Assembly: GCF_028769735.1 (NCBI RefSeq)
Contig: NC_088173.1
Span: forward strand, 65,441,963 to 65,505,962
DNA from: Zonotrichia leucophrys gambelii
Lineage: Eukaryota; Chordata; Aves; Passeriformes; Passerellidae
Reading direction: 5' to 3'
DNA: 64,000 nucleotides
The position numbers and the translations under genes are program-made. Positions 1-9,659 of this stretch are shown here, one piece after another. How positions within the stretch are numbered: the stretch's first letter is position 1; every line of letters starts with the position of its first letter. A model generated the notes under the pieces. That model was not told where the DNA came from, searched no databases, and saw nothing but the letters and a program-made list of their open reading frames with translations.

Positions 1-167
1 AGGCTGCCCAGAAAGCTGAGGATGCCTCCTCCCTGCAAGTGTTCAAGGCCAGGCTGGATAAGCCTTTGAGCAACTCGGTGTAGTGGAAGGTCCCTGACCC
101 TGGCAGGAGGGCTGGAACAAGATGATCTTTAATGCCCCTTCCAATTCAAACCCTTCTATGATTCTAT
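1..167 (+). mobile_element. CR1 LINE 3' end fragment
   Basis: The text matches the CR1 3' untranslated region as I know it: 'ggctgcccagaaagctg', 'ggccaggctggata', 'gcaggagggctggaacaaga' and a terminal 'ttctatgattctatc'. The window starts inside the element, so its 5' extent is unknown. Confidence 0.9.
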
Positions 168-449
168 CAGGATACGTATTTGTATTTTCTTACACTGATG
201 TACAGACAGTGAGCTAAATGTTACAAGTTGTTACTTCTGTCTTAAGTCCTGCTTGAACCACTTTCACTGAACAACTTTTGCTGCTACCTTTTCAAAGTTT
301 TGTCAAAAGTACTCCTGACTCTTAAAATTAGGTTCAAAACCAACTTGAGTAAAGCTTATAAACATGGGAAAAAAATACAGTACTGCAACCAGTTATGCAA
401 AAAATTAATGTGCACTTCTTCTGCCTCACTGGGTAAAAAGTTGATTGTT

Positions 450-1290
450 CAGATGTTTGACATGTCCATGAGTGACCTGGATGATGGATCAGAGTGCACC
501 TCCCCAGCCTGCAGAGGACACAAAACCAGGAGGAGCTGTTACTATGCCAGGTGCTCGTGGTGCCATTCCACAGATCCCGCTGGGCTGGAGAAATGGGCAC
601 ACAAGACCCTCATAAATTCAATAAAGAGACATGTAAAGTCTTACCCTTGAGAAAAAACAACCCTTTGGACCAGGACAAGTTGGAGCCAAAGCCTGGGAAG
701 CAGCTTTGCAGCACAGAGCCTGGGGTCCTGCTGGACAAAGTGCCCATGCCAGCACCCCAGGCTGTGTGAGGCAAACGCTGCCAGCAGCTCAAGGCAGGTG
801 ATGCTGCCCCTCTGCCGAGGGCTCAGACTGTGCCCAGTTTGGGCTCCCCAGCCAACAGAAACATGCACACACTGGGATGAGTACAGAGACACCACTGCCA
901 GACTGGAGAACCTGGCATGGGAAGAGGGGCTGAGAGGGCTGGGACTGTTCAGCCCAGAAGAGGCTCAGGGGAAGCCTTGTCAAGGTGTGTGAATGTCCCT
1001 GATGGGGACAACAAAGAAGGTGGAGCCAGACTCCTCTCAGCAGCGCCCCAAAGTACAACAGGCAATGGGCACAAACTGCAATACAGAGAATTTCCTGTCA
1101 AGAAAAGATTACATTCTTCTAGCACCACAACAGCAGTCAAACCCTGGACTAGCTTTGCCAAGAGAGGCTGGAGTGTCCATCTTGGGAGAGAACCGAGAGC
1201 AGTGTGGCCGTGGTGCTGAGCAGCCTGCTCCAGCTGGCCCTGCTGGGAGGGCTGCTACTGCACCAGACTGTCTGCAGAGGGGGAACCTCA
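450..1290 (+). mobile_element. CR1 LINE fragment (3' part of ORF2 and 3'UTR)
   Basis: An old, diverged copy can be followed through landmark phrases: 'gagtgacctggatgatgg', 'ctggagaaatgggc', 'gaaagcagctttgcag'-like text near 695, 'gtgcccagtttgggctcccc' near 830, 'gctgagagggctgggactgttcagc' near 925 and 'gcctgctccagctggccctgc' near 1220. The copy is interrupted by stops and frame changes and is inactive. Boundaries are approximate. Short open frames within it are remnants of the reverse-transcriptase end or chance. Confidence 0.8.
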
Positions 1291-4200
1291 GCTGTTCTGG
1301 GCCCAGCACAGACACAACATGCACTTCATAGAAACCCAGGCTCCTGCATGCTTCCCTGGAACAATCCAAAAATCACATCTCCATGAGAAATTAGTATCTT
1401 ATTAAATCTGCTGCCAGTATGTTCCCTGACAGAGCTGCCAACAAAAGAAACCAAAGAGCAGCTCTGACAAGGCACTGACACTGAAGGCTTCTACAACTCT
1501 CCTGTTGCAACTTCTTTTAAAGCAGCAGCAGAGCAGTTAACCCAAACCTGCAGACCAGAATATTTTCCAAAGTGATCTCTCCTGCTTTTGGGTCTTCCAC
1601 TTTTGGGGGTGTTTTAGCCTATACAGCTTGCTATCCCCTTAATAATCATTCATACTCTAATGATATGGATGAATTATCCAGCTTTCTGTCATCACTTGTT
1701 TATTATTTTGAGCAAAGAACTCCGATAACAATGTTTGCATTCATTCACTTTCAAATTGTCAGCTTTCATCTTACATGCTCTCATCTGAGACTAGCAGAAT
1801 TACCCATCAGTAGGATTAAAAAAAGAAAAGAAAAAAAAATTCCACAGCAGTTCGGTAGAAGAATAGCTGACAACCTTCTTGTCCTTGACAAGGGACTGCA
1901 GGGAGCAGGGGGCAATATTCAAGAATTATTTTCTGCACTTAAAGAGCTCCTCTAGATTCAGCTGAAGAAGTGCATTTACTTCCCCTGAGCTGAACTGCTG
2001 AAGGATTTCCACTCCAGCAGCAGGCACAATTGAGCTCTGGAGCAGGGATTTCCCTCTGCAGTTTGAAGCACTCTCTCCCATGAAAAGCTCTGTGGAACAC
2101 ACTGTAAATGTAGAACTATTACACAACTATTATCTAGTGATGCTGGCATGAGGAAGCTGGAGGGAGGAAACAGGAAGGATATAAATACAAGTCTGCAGTC
2201 TTTTATATTTTACTCACATAAGGGAAAATCACCAGTGTCCAGAGCTCCAAGAGATACATCTGAGCTACTGTGTTAGTGAATAAAAAGCCCTCAGTGGTAC
2301 ACATTCATTTTACACAGCATTTAAATAAACTGGAAATAAAAATTCAGAGACTCAGTCCCACAGAAACCTGTAGGCATCATCTGACTTCTAAAGATCAAAA
2401 TGAGATTTCATATCAACTTACTTTAGTAGACTTTAGCCTTAGTGTTCATTTCTCCGTGCTGCCTTTTCACCTCCACCAGTAAAATGTTTTGATATATGAC
2501 TCACAGCTAAGAACATTTCAGAGGACACATTCAAAAGATTTGAGCAGACACTGTTCTGGCAGGTTTTTTTAAACAATGAAAAATGTTACTAAAGATTACA
2601 GGAAAAACCCAGAAGTTGAATGGCTGCTGGGAAGAGTCAATAAACATCACCTTTGCTTGGAAATTAGGAATTTCAGTGCAAGGGTGTATCACCCTCTTAC
2701 TATTTAGCTTGCTAACTTTACAAACAACATTCCATTCTGTTATGTATATTTTTGTTGAGATATTTTAGGGGAAAAGAATGCTTGTGAAAATAAAATAATT
2801 AGTCCAAAATATTCTCTACCTTTGAAATGGCTGGCACTTTGACAATTCATCTTAAGTCATAAGCACCAAAACAAAAAACTCACTGATCCTCACTGCCAGT
2901 AATTTTTCAGGAATGCAGCAACCAAAGCTGTGCTAACAACTGGAATACACCTAAAATACAGTCTTAAAACGATCTTCTTAACATTAAATGCCTTCACATT
3001 GTTCTGGCTATGGAAAGTGCCAGAGAGCTCTTTACAGCTATTTTAAAATTTAGGCCTGATGCTGTCAGGTCCAAAGTACTTCTGGGTGACAAAAAGGAGC
3101 CTTCACACGTAAAAGGGGAATCAACACTTTGTCCTGCTTCTCAGAGCCGAGCAGAATGGAGCTGGTGGAGGAGGACGGGCACAAGAAGAACATGGCCAGA
3201 GAACCTGCAGAACCAACACTGTAAAGAGCACACAATGCTCGGCGTGTGAAGGACAGCATGATCTCAGCACAACAAAGTTGGCTTTGCATAAACATCCCCT
3301 GTACACGGCAAAACGTGGACACCCTGACACGAGAGATGTTTAAATACGCATTTTGCAACTGGGATCCTTCTCCCAGGTCCCTTCCACAGCTGCTGCTATT
3401 TATGTGGTAAACCTCCTGTATACACAACACGACACTTCAAACAAAGGTTTCCCTTGATTCCTTTGAGCACCATCCTTGCAGTTCAACACTTCTCGGGGGC
3501 ACTGAGCGCTAAGGTCACGCCGAGTCCTTCACCTGCCCAAAGCCCGAGCCCACCTATGCAGCCCTGGGAGACCTCCATCCCGCAGGCAGCCCCAGCATCT
3601 CAACGAACAGCTTCTGCCGAACTGCATTTTGCTTATTCGCCTCCACAGCCCTCCAGTACGTCTGTCCCTTTTTATATTTTAAGCTCATCTCCATCTTCGG
3701 GGGACCAAGCAGCCAGGGAACCATATTACACCGCCACCTCCACTCCCTCCCCTTTACCACGTCTCCTAACAACGCCACGTAGATGCAGATAATCATCTGG
3801 GATGAGCACTCCAGGCAGTGCTCGGTCTTCCTGAGGGAGCACATTCCACTCACACGCCCCAGCCCCTCTCCCCCAGCCCGGCTCCGTCCGAGCCCGCTCC
3901 CCCCTCACACCGCCCCGCGAGCACAAGGACCTCACTCCTCTCCCAGCTCCTTTCCAGCTCTTTTTGTGTCCCCGGCGTGGCCCGGGGGCCTCCCCCGTCC
4001 CCTCAGGGCACGGAGACACCAGGGAAGAGCCGCATATTCCAGGCACGTCCCTCTCCCTCCGCGGAGGGGGATGGGAACAGCAGCAGCGGAGCGGCACCAG
4101 CCGAGACGTCAAGCGGAGGAAAAACGAGGACAGGCGGGAACTACGCGATAGGAATCGTCCCCAGCCTCCATCCCACAGCCCCGGGGCTCCCGAGGCGGGG

Positions 4201-4302
4201 AGAACGGGGTGGGGAGAAGGGGCTCCCCCTCAGCGCTGCTCGGGCGGGACGCTGAGGGCGTTAACGCGCTCCCCCCCGCGCCGGGGGCGGCCCGGCACCC
4301 AC

Positions 4303-4371
4303 CTTGAGAGTGGGGTACTCCTGCACCTTCAGAGTCATTGAGAGCTGAGCGGCTGATTCCTGCACCGCCAT
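4303..4371 (-). CDS. MAEA: MAEA first coding exon (CTLH/GID E3 ligase subunit)
   Basis: Read on the minus strand, the exon encodes 23 residues starting MAVQESAAQLSM and ending EYPTLK. I recognise this as the invariant N-terminus of vertebrate MAEA. The start lies in the Kozak/YY1 context CCAAGATGGCGG. The exon ends AAG and is followed directly by a GTGGGT donor (GT at 4302-4301), so the intron falls in phase 0 before the next Val codon. From family knowledge, MAEA carries LisH, CTLH, CRA and divergent RING domains, pairs with RMND5A as the catalytic core of the CTLH ubiquitin ligase, and was also described as a surface adhesion protein between macrophages and erythroblasts. None of those domains is inside the window, because exon 2 lies beyond position 1. 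The gene is divergent from CTBP1, as in other amniotes. Continued reading past the donor gives only low-complexity intron sequence. Confidence 0.95.
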
Positions 4372-4376
4372 CTTGG
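4365..4376 (-). promoter_or_regulatory. YY1-type site over the MAEA start codon
   Basis: On the minus strand the sequence is CCAAGATGGCGG, the extended YY1 consensus, with the MAEA ATG inside it. YY1 sites placed just downstream of the start site and overlapping the initiator codon are known in many vertebrate housekeeping genes. This suggests that MAEA transcription starts only a short distance upstream, at about 4380-4470. Confidence 0.6.
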
Positions 4377-4899
4377 ATCGGGCACCGGCCGCCTCCCCCC
4401 TCCCTCCTTTCCCTCCCGCCCTCCTTCCCAGCGCGTCCCGGCGGGAGCTACCTACGGCGCGCGCGGCATGCCGGGAAACGGCGCGCGCCCCGCCCCGGCC
4501 CTCATGGACACGGGCCGAACCAACGCCGCGCGCTCCCCCCCTCCCGCCACCCCGCGCCGCCGCAGCTTGGTACGCTCCGAGGGGGCGGTGACGGACGGAG
4601 AGCGACGGCGCGCGGGCCAATGAGCGGCTGCCTTCCCTCACGTTCCTCCGCCGTGAGTGTGGGCACCGCCCCAGAGCTCGGGGAGCCGCGCATGAATGGG
4701 CAGCGGTGTGGGAATGGGCGGGGCCGCGGGGATGCGCGGACAAATCAAATGGGATGACGGCATCGGGATAGGCGGGATTTGGGGGGGTTATGGACACCCA
4801 GCCACTCAGGGGCGGCAGAGAGCCATTTCCTACGGCCCAATCAGAACAGCCCTCGGGCTCAGTGGGCGGGGCCTAAAAGTAAATTTTGCTGGTGACTTC

Positions 4900-4911
4900 A
4901 AACGGCCGTTT
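4900..4911. promoter_or_regulatory. 12-bp perfect palindrome AAACGGCCGTTT in the promoter core
   Basis: AAACGGCCGTTT equals its own reverse complement. It contains two inverted MYB-type half sites (AACGG/CCGTT) and overlaps TTCAAA (4897-4902), the reverse of the TTTGAA cell-cycle homology (CHR) motif. It lies between CCAAT boxes in the shared promoter. Function is inferred from motif matches only. Confidence 0.4.
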
Positions 4912-5109
4912 TAACACCCCCGAGGTGTCCGGGAAGGGGAGGGGCGGGGCGCAGGGCGGGGTGCGATGTGATTGACAGCGCCGCCAGCCAATGCTGTAGC
5001 CTCTCAGATTGACGGGCAAGATGGTGAACCAATGGGCGGTGCGTCTGGGGCGGGCGGGCGGAGCGGTGGGCGGCGTGAGGCTGTGTGTACATCGGGAGGG
5101 GCGGGGCCG

Positions 5110-5242
5110 CCCCCGTGAGTTCCGCGGGGCGGAGGGAGCGAGTGAGAGCCAGTGAGGCGGAGACGGCGGGAAGAGGTTTAAATAGCGGAGACGGCGGCAG
5201 CCCCCTGCCCGCGGCTCCCCGGGCCGGCGCCGAGTTTCCCCG
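5110..5242 (+). other. CTBP1: CTBP1 5' untranslated exon 1 (5' end approximate)
   Basis: A GC-rich, purine-heavy leader downstream of the last GC box ends at CCCCG followed by GTGAGC (GT at 5243-5244), a good 5' splice site in the plus direction. No ATG in it opens a CTBP-like frame, so it is taken as non-coding. It would splice to the acceptor at 58728-58729. The 5' end is a guess from promoter layout. Other usable donors lie downstream at 5431 (TACAG|GTGCGG) and 5611 (AC|GTGAGT), so alternative leaders are possible. The mammalian CTBP1-L starter peptide (MGSSHLLNKG...) was looked for here and not found. Confidence 0.55.
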
Positions 5243-5305
5243 GTGAGCGGAGGCGTGGGGCGGGCGCAGCTCCCGCCGCAGCCGGGCCGGTCCCGCCCGC
5301 CCCGC

Positions 5306-5330
5306 GGGGGACGGGGTGGGGAGGGGGGGG
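5306..5330 (+). other. G-quadruplex motif just inside CTBP1 intron 1
   Basis: Four G-runs (5, 4, 4 and 8 bases) are separated by loops of 2, 1 and 1 bases. This is a canonical short-loop quadruplex motif, about 64 bp downstream of the exon 1 donor on the transcribed strand of CTBP1, so it would be present in the nascent RNA. Confidence 0.7.
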
Positions 5331-5625
5331 CGGCTCCGTTCGGCCGCCGGGGGCTCTGGGGGTCCCTTCATGGGCGGCGCTGCCCTCGCAGCCTGGCCGG
5401 GAGCGGAGCCGGCGCCGCCGGGCGCTACAGGTGCGGAGCCGGCGCTGCCCCCGCCGGCGCTGCGTGCGCGGGCTCCCGGCGGGATCCCGGCGGGCTGGGG
5501 ATCTCCATGGCTGCGCTCAGAGGCTTTGCGTGACCCGCTGACCTCTGGCCGGTCCCTGTAAGGTGACAAGCACCGGTTTAAGCGAGCAGTAATTCCTCTG
5601 GCGGACGTACGTGAGTGTTTCCATT

Positions 5626-5645
5626 AAAAAAAAAAAAAAAAAAAA
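5626..5645 (+). repeat. A20 homopolymer
   Basis: Twenty consecutive A followed by (GAAAA)n. No processed-pseudogene body or target duplication was recognised upstream, so it is listed only as a simple repeat. Confidence 0.9.
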
Positions 5646-5659
5646 GAAAAGAAAAGGGA

Positions 5660-8600
5660 CGCGATCCCGCAGAGTTTCTGCTTCTGTGCGTGTGCGAGGG
5701 AATAAAACCGCTCTTGGAGTGTCAGTCCTAATGTAAAAGCTGCTTTCTGGGCAGTGTCTCGGTGTTGGGCTCCTCGCTGTGACCCGCAGTGACACAGGGC
5801 ACTGGGACAGACCTGCGGCACCGCGAGCTTGAGAGGAAGGGAAAGGTGCCCATACCTCCGGCCCGTGCAGTAAATACAAACTTCATTCTCTTGCTGAAGT
5901 CGATGTCGAAAGTTTAGTTTCGTGATGCACTGGCAGCAAATGTGCTTCAAGCAATGCGCTGCTTGAGTTTGAAGCTTTAAAGAGCCTCCAAAGCCTGTAT
6001 TTATCAATAACCGTGATGATTTTTATGCTCTCTGAACACTGCGGTTATGTTTTTACCAGTCTGCAGAAGACTAAGGGAAAATAAACACCAAGACTTCCAG
6101 GAGGAGCGAACACATCTAACTTTCATGGTTTGAAAGAGCAAGTATGTTTCTGAGAATATTTAGTGGTATTATTTCTGATGTGCATAGATCTCCTTGCACT
6201 GAAAGTATCTGTCCACCACAAAGGAATGGGGATAAATAAAAGGGAATGTGGGAAGCCATGTAGTTGAGTATTGCATTTTCTTTGGCTCTTGACTCTTAAC
6301 TTTTTATTGATATTTACTCACAGCTGCCCTAGCATTCAGCCTTGTGCTGACCATAATGTATGCCTAAACATAATTTGCCAAGCCCACACCAGGTGCAAAG
6401 CCTTTGTTTGAGAAGTGTGTTAGTAAAACTTTTGTGTTAGTTACACCTGGGATTAGCATTCGTGTCCAGACATGATCCTGGGACCAGATCCTGCAAGAGG
6501 ATTTTTATAAGGGGGATTTTGACTCCATTAAGGCCCTGGGCAGGGAATTGTTCACCCTGAGCTGCTTGGGTGGAGGATCGAAAACTTTGCTCAATTGTTG
6601 CTGTATTTACAAACATAATTATGTGGCATTGTAAAATATTCCTGTTCTTCCTGTCTGTCTTCAGCATCCTGTAAGCTAATATTTAGAAGGAAATTTGCTC
6701 TTCAGTATTCCCCATGATTAATGGTACTGAGCAGCTTGAACCTGGCATACCTTAACTCTGTGATGCCTATAGGGATTGAACGGGTGTGACTTGCCATGTA
6801 ATTGATCAAGTCATGTATGTATCTGTCCAAGACACTTATTTGCAGCAGGTTTTGTTTACGTGTAATCTCTTAATGGTCCTTTCTGATAATACAGTAGCTA
6901 GTTTAATGTAACACAGATACTCTGTGGATACAGGTTATGTGCTCAGACTATCTGCCTTTAAACTGAGGGGTTTTGGTGAAGCTCTGTCAGACGTGAGTAG
7001 CCAGAGCTAAAGGGGTTGCTTGATGGAACAGATGGCCAAGCAACCATCGTGTCAGAGAAAACAGCATGCATTCGTGTATTCTTAGTTTAACACAAGAGGG
7101 AGCATGTCTAATCTTTAACCTTTAAATATTGCAACTTCAGAGAGAAAGCTTCAAGTGTTGAGTGTCAACTAATTTGTGTTCAAGGCTCCATGTGCAAATA
7201 TTGATACAACCTATGCATATTGCTGGCATGTTTTCAGCTTTGGGCTGCAGCTGTGGGTTTACAGTATAAATGTTGGCATGATAAATGTGGGGATGAGAGC
7301 TAAGCTAATGATCTTTTGATGTTGTTAAAATGTGTGGTTTCCTGCTAAATTAAACACAATATTTATGGCTATTGTTATTCCTGGGTATGGTCATTAATAT
7401 ACTAAAGTTGTACTTTTTTCTTAAATATTAGGTTAATATATGTCTTCTGCTTAACCTACCATACAAACTTATAAAGCCGAGTCTTAATTTAATTAAATTT
7501 AGTTTAATTGCCTATATACCTTTGCATTTAGAGTTCTTATAAATCCTACTACTTTATTCTTCAATAGGAAGTATGAAGTTGGATCTACTAAGAAGTTTTG
7601 TACTGTATCTTCTTTATTTTTGACTTCTCCCCTGGTGTCATAAAAGGAAGATGAAAAATCAGCTTCCATTTTGTGTTTCTTGGTATTGTCCAGTTGAATC
7701 ATAATGTGTTAATGTTTGTCCTTGTTCAGTGTCTTGTTAATGTGAATTAGCAATTAGTTTAACTTAAGCAGTGTGCAGAGAATACTGAAAACCTTTAGGA
7801 GAACTTCACTCATTTGTTTCCAGTAGCCTTCCACTTTGCTCCAGATTAATGGTCAGAGAAAAGCATCTGCCTGCCATTAAACACTGCATGCAAATGATGT
7901 GTCTTTCAGGAGCATAAACACTCTGTGTGTTGGTTGGTGGAGCAGAGCAGAACCCTCAGTGCTCTGCTTTCGTACACTGGAGAAAACTGCTGTGGATGGA
8001 GATTTCACCACACTCGCTCCTCTTTCCTCTCCGTGGCCATTGCAACCCCAGTGCCAGGTGGCAGAGTTGGGTGTGTGTGTGTGTCACCATCACTTGTGGT
8101 ATTTGCAGAGCAGACTGGCCTGAGGCAGGAATGTGCAGCCTGTGCTGGTTCAGGGGGGAAGGAGCACAGGTTGGCCCGTTGTTAGTAGAGTTCTCTTCCT
8201 CTGAGCAGGTGGGTGTGGTGCTATTGTCCATTATCTTGGATTCTCCATGTTTCTTGGCTATTCCATATCAACCAAGACTTATACTTTGGTTTTCTTGCCC
8301 AGCAGGCTTAGGCTGCTGCACAGACTTTACAATAAAGCTGTATTTTTACTCTAGAAGAAAGTAGCAATGTGCCTGTATAGTTCATGGTTGGAGGGTTTTT
8401 TCTACATTTTGTTATTGTAACTTTAAACATAACTGAAAAGTGTCAGTGTAAACGGCTTGTGTAAAAAGTGTTATTTCTGTATCTGAGTAAAAACCCAACA
8501 AACAAACAAAAGAAAAAGCCCCCACCACCAAAACCCTGCTATTAACAACAGCAGCAGCTATTGCCCTGATGTGTCACTGCTTAGAGTGTAGTTGTAAAGT

Positions 8601-9290
8601 AGTAAATACAGATCAAACACTTTGTTTCCTTATTTTAACGTGATTATAAGGACCCTTTCCTTATCCAGGGAAAATGCAGATGCCCTCAGCAGTTTGAGTT
8701 ACCAAGTTCCCATAATGAATTGGGGTTGGGACCTCAGTAGAGGCTGTGCTGGTTCGTCTGTGGGAGCATTTTCATATCTCTGGTACCAGTCTGGCACCTT
8801 TCAGGCAATGTGTGTGCAGAACTTAGAAATTATCCCATGTTTATGCAAACCGGGTTTCGATGTTAAGGTATGTTTTATATTGCTTTTATTAAAAAAAAAA
8901 AAGAAAAGGAGGGGGCATTCACAATGTAGGTCAAATTCTTGTGAAACCTCTTTAAAAAAAAAGACTTGTATTTGCATAAAAAAGGCATGTAGGGCTGCCT
9001 GAGAAGCGCACAGAGTCCTGTAACTTTCTGAATGGTTTAAATGGGTGACTTAAAATGCAAAGAGAAGGGGGTTTACCTGCGATATTTTTGGCCATAAGCA
9101 TTTTTTCTTTTTTTTCTTTTTTTTTTTTTTCCTTTCTGAATTACAGCCCCCTGAAAATGGGGGGGATTTAGAAAGAAAGTGCTGACACAGCCTTGACTAC
9201 AGAGCAGTGCCCTGCTTGCTGCTGCAATAATTGTCCAGGCAGTGTTTTCTGCTTCCCTGCCATTTTGCTTTACATCCCTCCAACCCATTC
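5660..9290. other. CTBP1 intron 1, no recognised gene
   Basis: AT-rich intron sequence with no repeat family or exon that I can name. A short (GT)n lies near 8069-8082, and homopolymer-rich patches occur at about 8890-8960 and 9105-9130. Confidence 0.6.
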
Positions 9291-9434
9291 CATTTTTAAC
9301 TTTCCCAAAGTTTGGTATTATTGCGAGCCCCCGGCGTGCGTGCAGCCGCCGGAGCAGCGAGGTTGGCAGAGTAGCATGGACTTGTTAATCTCAGCCTGAT
9401 CTTGTCAGCAACAGCAGAGCAGAGGGAGCGAGAG

Positions 9435-9450
9435 ACACACACACACACAC
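9435..9450. repeat. (AC)8 microsatellite
   Basis: Eight AC dinucleotides, within a local CpG-rich patch. Confidence 0.9.
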
Positions 9451-9593
9451 AACTCCGGCTGGGGCAGCGCTCCAAAGGTTCGTCTCGTGTTTTTCATCCC
9501 TCCATCGCGTTCCCTGCGCGAGTGCCGGCGGTGCGGGGCCGGGGCTCGGCCGCGGTGTTCGTGAGGGGAGGCTCCGGCAGCGAGCCGGCCGCC

Positions 9594-9649
9594 GTCTGTG
9601 TGTCTGTCTGTGTGTCTGTCTGTGTGTCTGTGTGTGTGTGTGTGTGTGC
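9594..9649. repeat. (TG)/(TCTG) microsatellite
   Basis: The tract mixes TGTGTCTGTC units and ends in an uninterrupted TG run. It sits at the 3' edge of the 9.3-9.66 kb CpG-rich patch. Confidence 0.9.
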
Positions 9650-9659
9650 TACGGCCCCG

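Larger units (their letters stand above)
1..4302 (-). other. MAEA: MAEA intron 1 (partial)
   Basis: This stretch follows the MAEA exon 1 donor on the minus strand and runs off the left edge. No MAEA exon 2 was seen in any minus-strand frame. It contains two plus-oriented CR1 fragments (1-167 and about 450-1290). From about 1.3 to 3.4 kb it is unremarkable AT-rich sequence. It then becomes GC-rich towards the CpG island from about 3.85 kb. Open frames here, such as the proline/serine-rich ones at 3.8-4.3 kb, are composition effects. Confidence 0.85.
3850..5560. promoter_or_regulatory. CpG island with bidirectional MAEA/CTBP1 promoter
   Basis: GC content and CpG density rise sharply compared with the flanking introns. 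The core between the MAEA start (4371) and the CTBP1 exon 1 donor (5243) holds four CCAAT boxes on the plus strand (4617-4621, 4837-4841, 4988-4992, 5029-5033). It also has five GC boxes (4716-4724, 4864-4872, 4942-4950, 4954-4961, 5099-5107). No convincing TATA box is placed for either gene; a TTTAAATAG at 5177-5185 lies inside the presumed CTBP1 leader. This is the usual architecture of a housekeeping divergent promoter using NF-Y and SP-family factors. The exact transcription starts cannot be read from sequence alone. Confidence 0.85.

Noticed and set aside
300..769. Open frames resembling parts of a protein with 'GLEKWAHKTLINSIK'
   Set aside because: This is the decayed 3' end of the CR1 reverse-transcriptase ORF; stops and frame changes show it is a dead LINE fragment.
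5243..5533. Frame starting at GTG and reading MSGG, similar to the CTBP1-S start MSG
   Set aside because: The initiator is GTG at the donor site itself and the following residues do not match GVRPPIMNG; the resemblance is coincidental.
4898..5569. 223-residue minus-strand open frame rich in Ala, Pro and Arg
   Set aside because: It covers the CpG-island promoter and the CTBP1 leader; the length comes from GC-rich composition, and the product resembles nothing known.
5626..5660. A20 run as the tail of a processed pseudogene
   Set aside because: No cDNA-like body or target duplication precedes it; the upstream sequence is continuous CpG-island intron.
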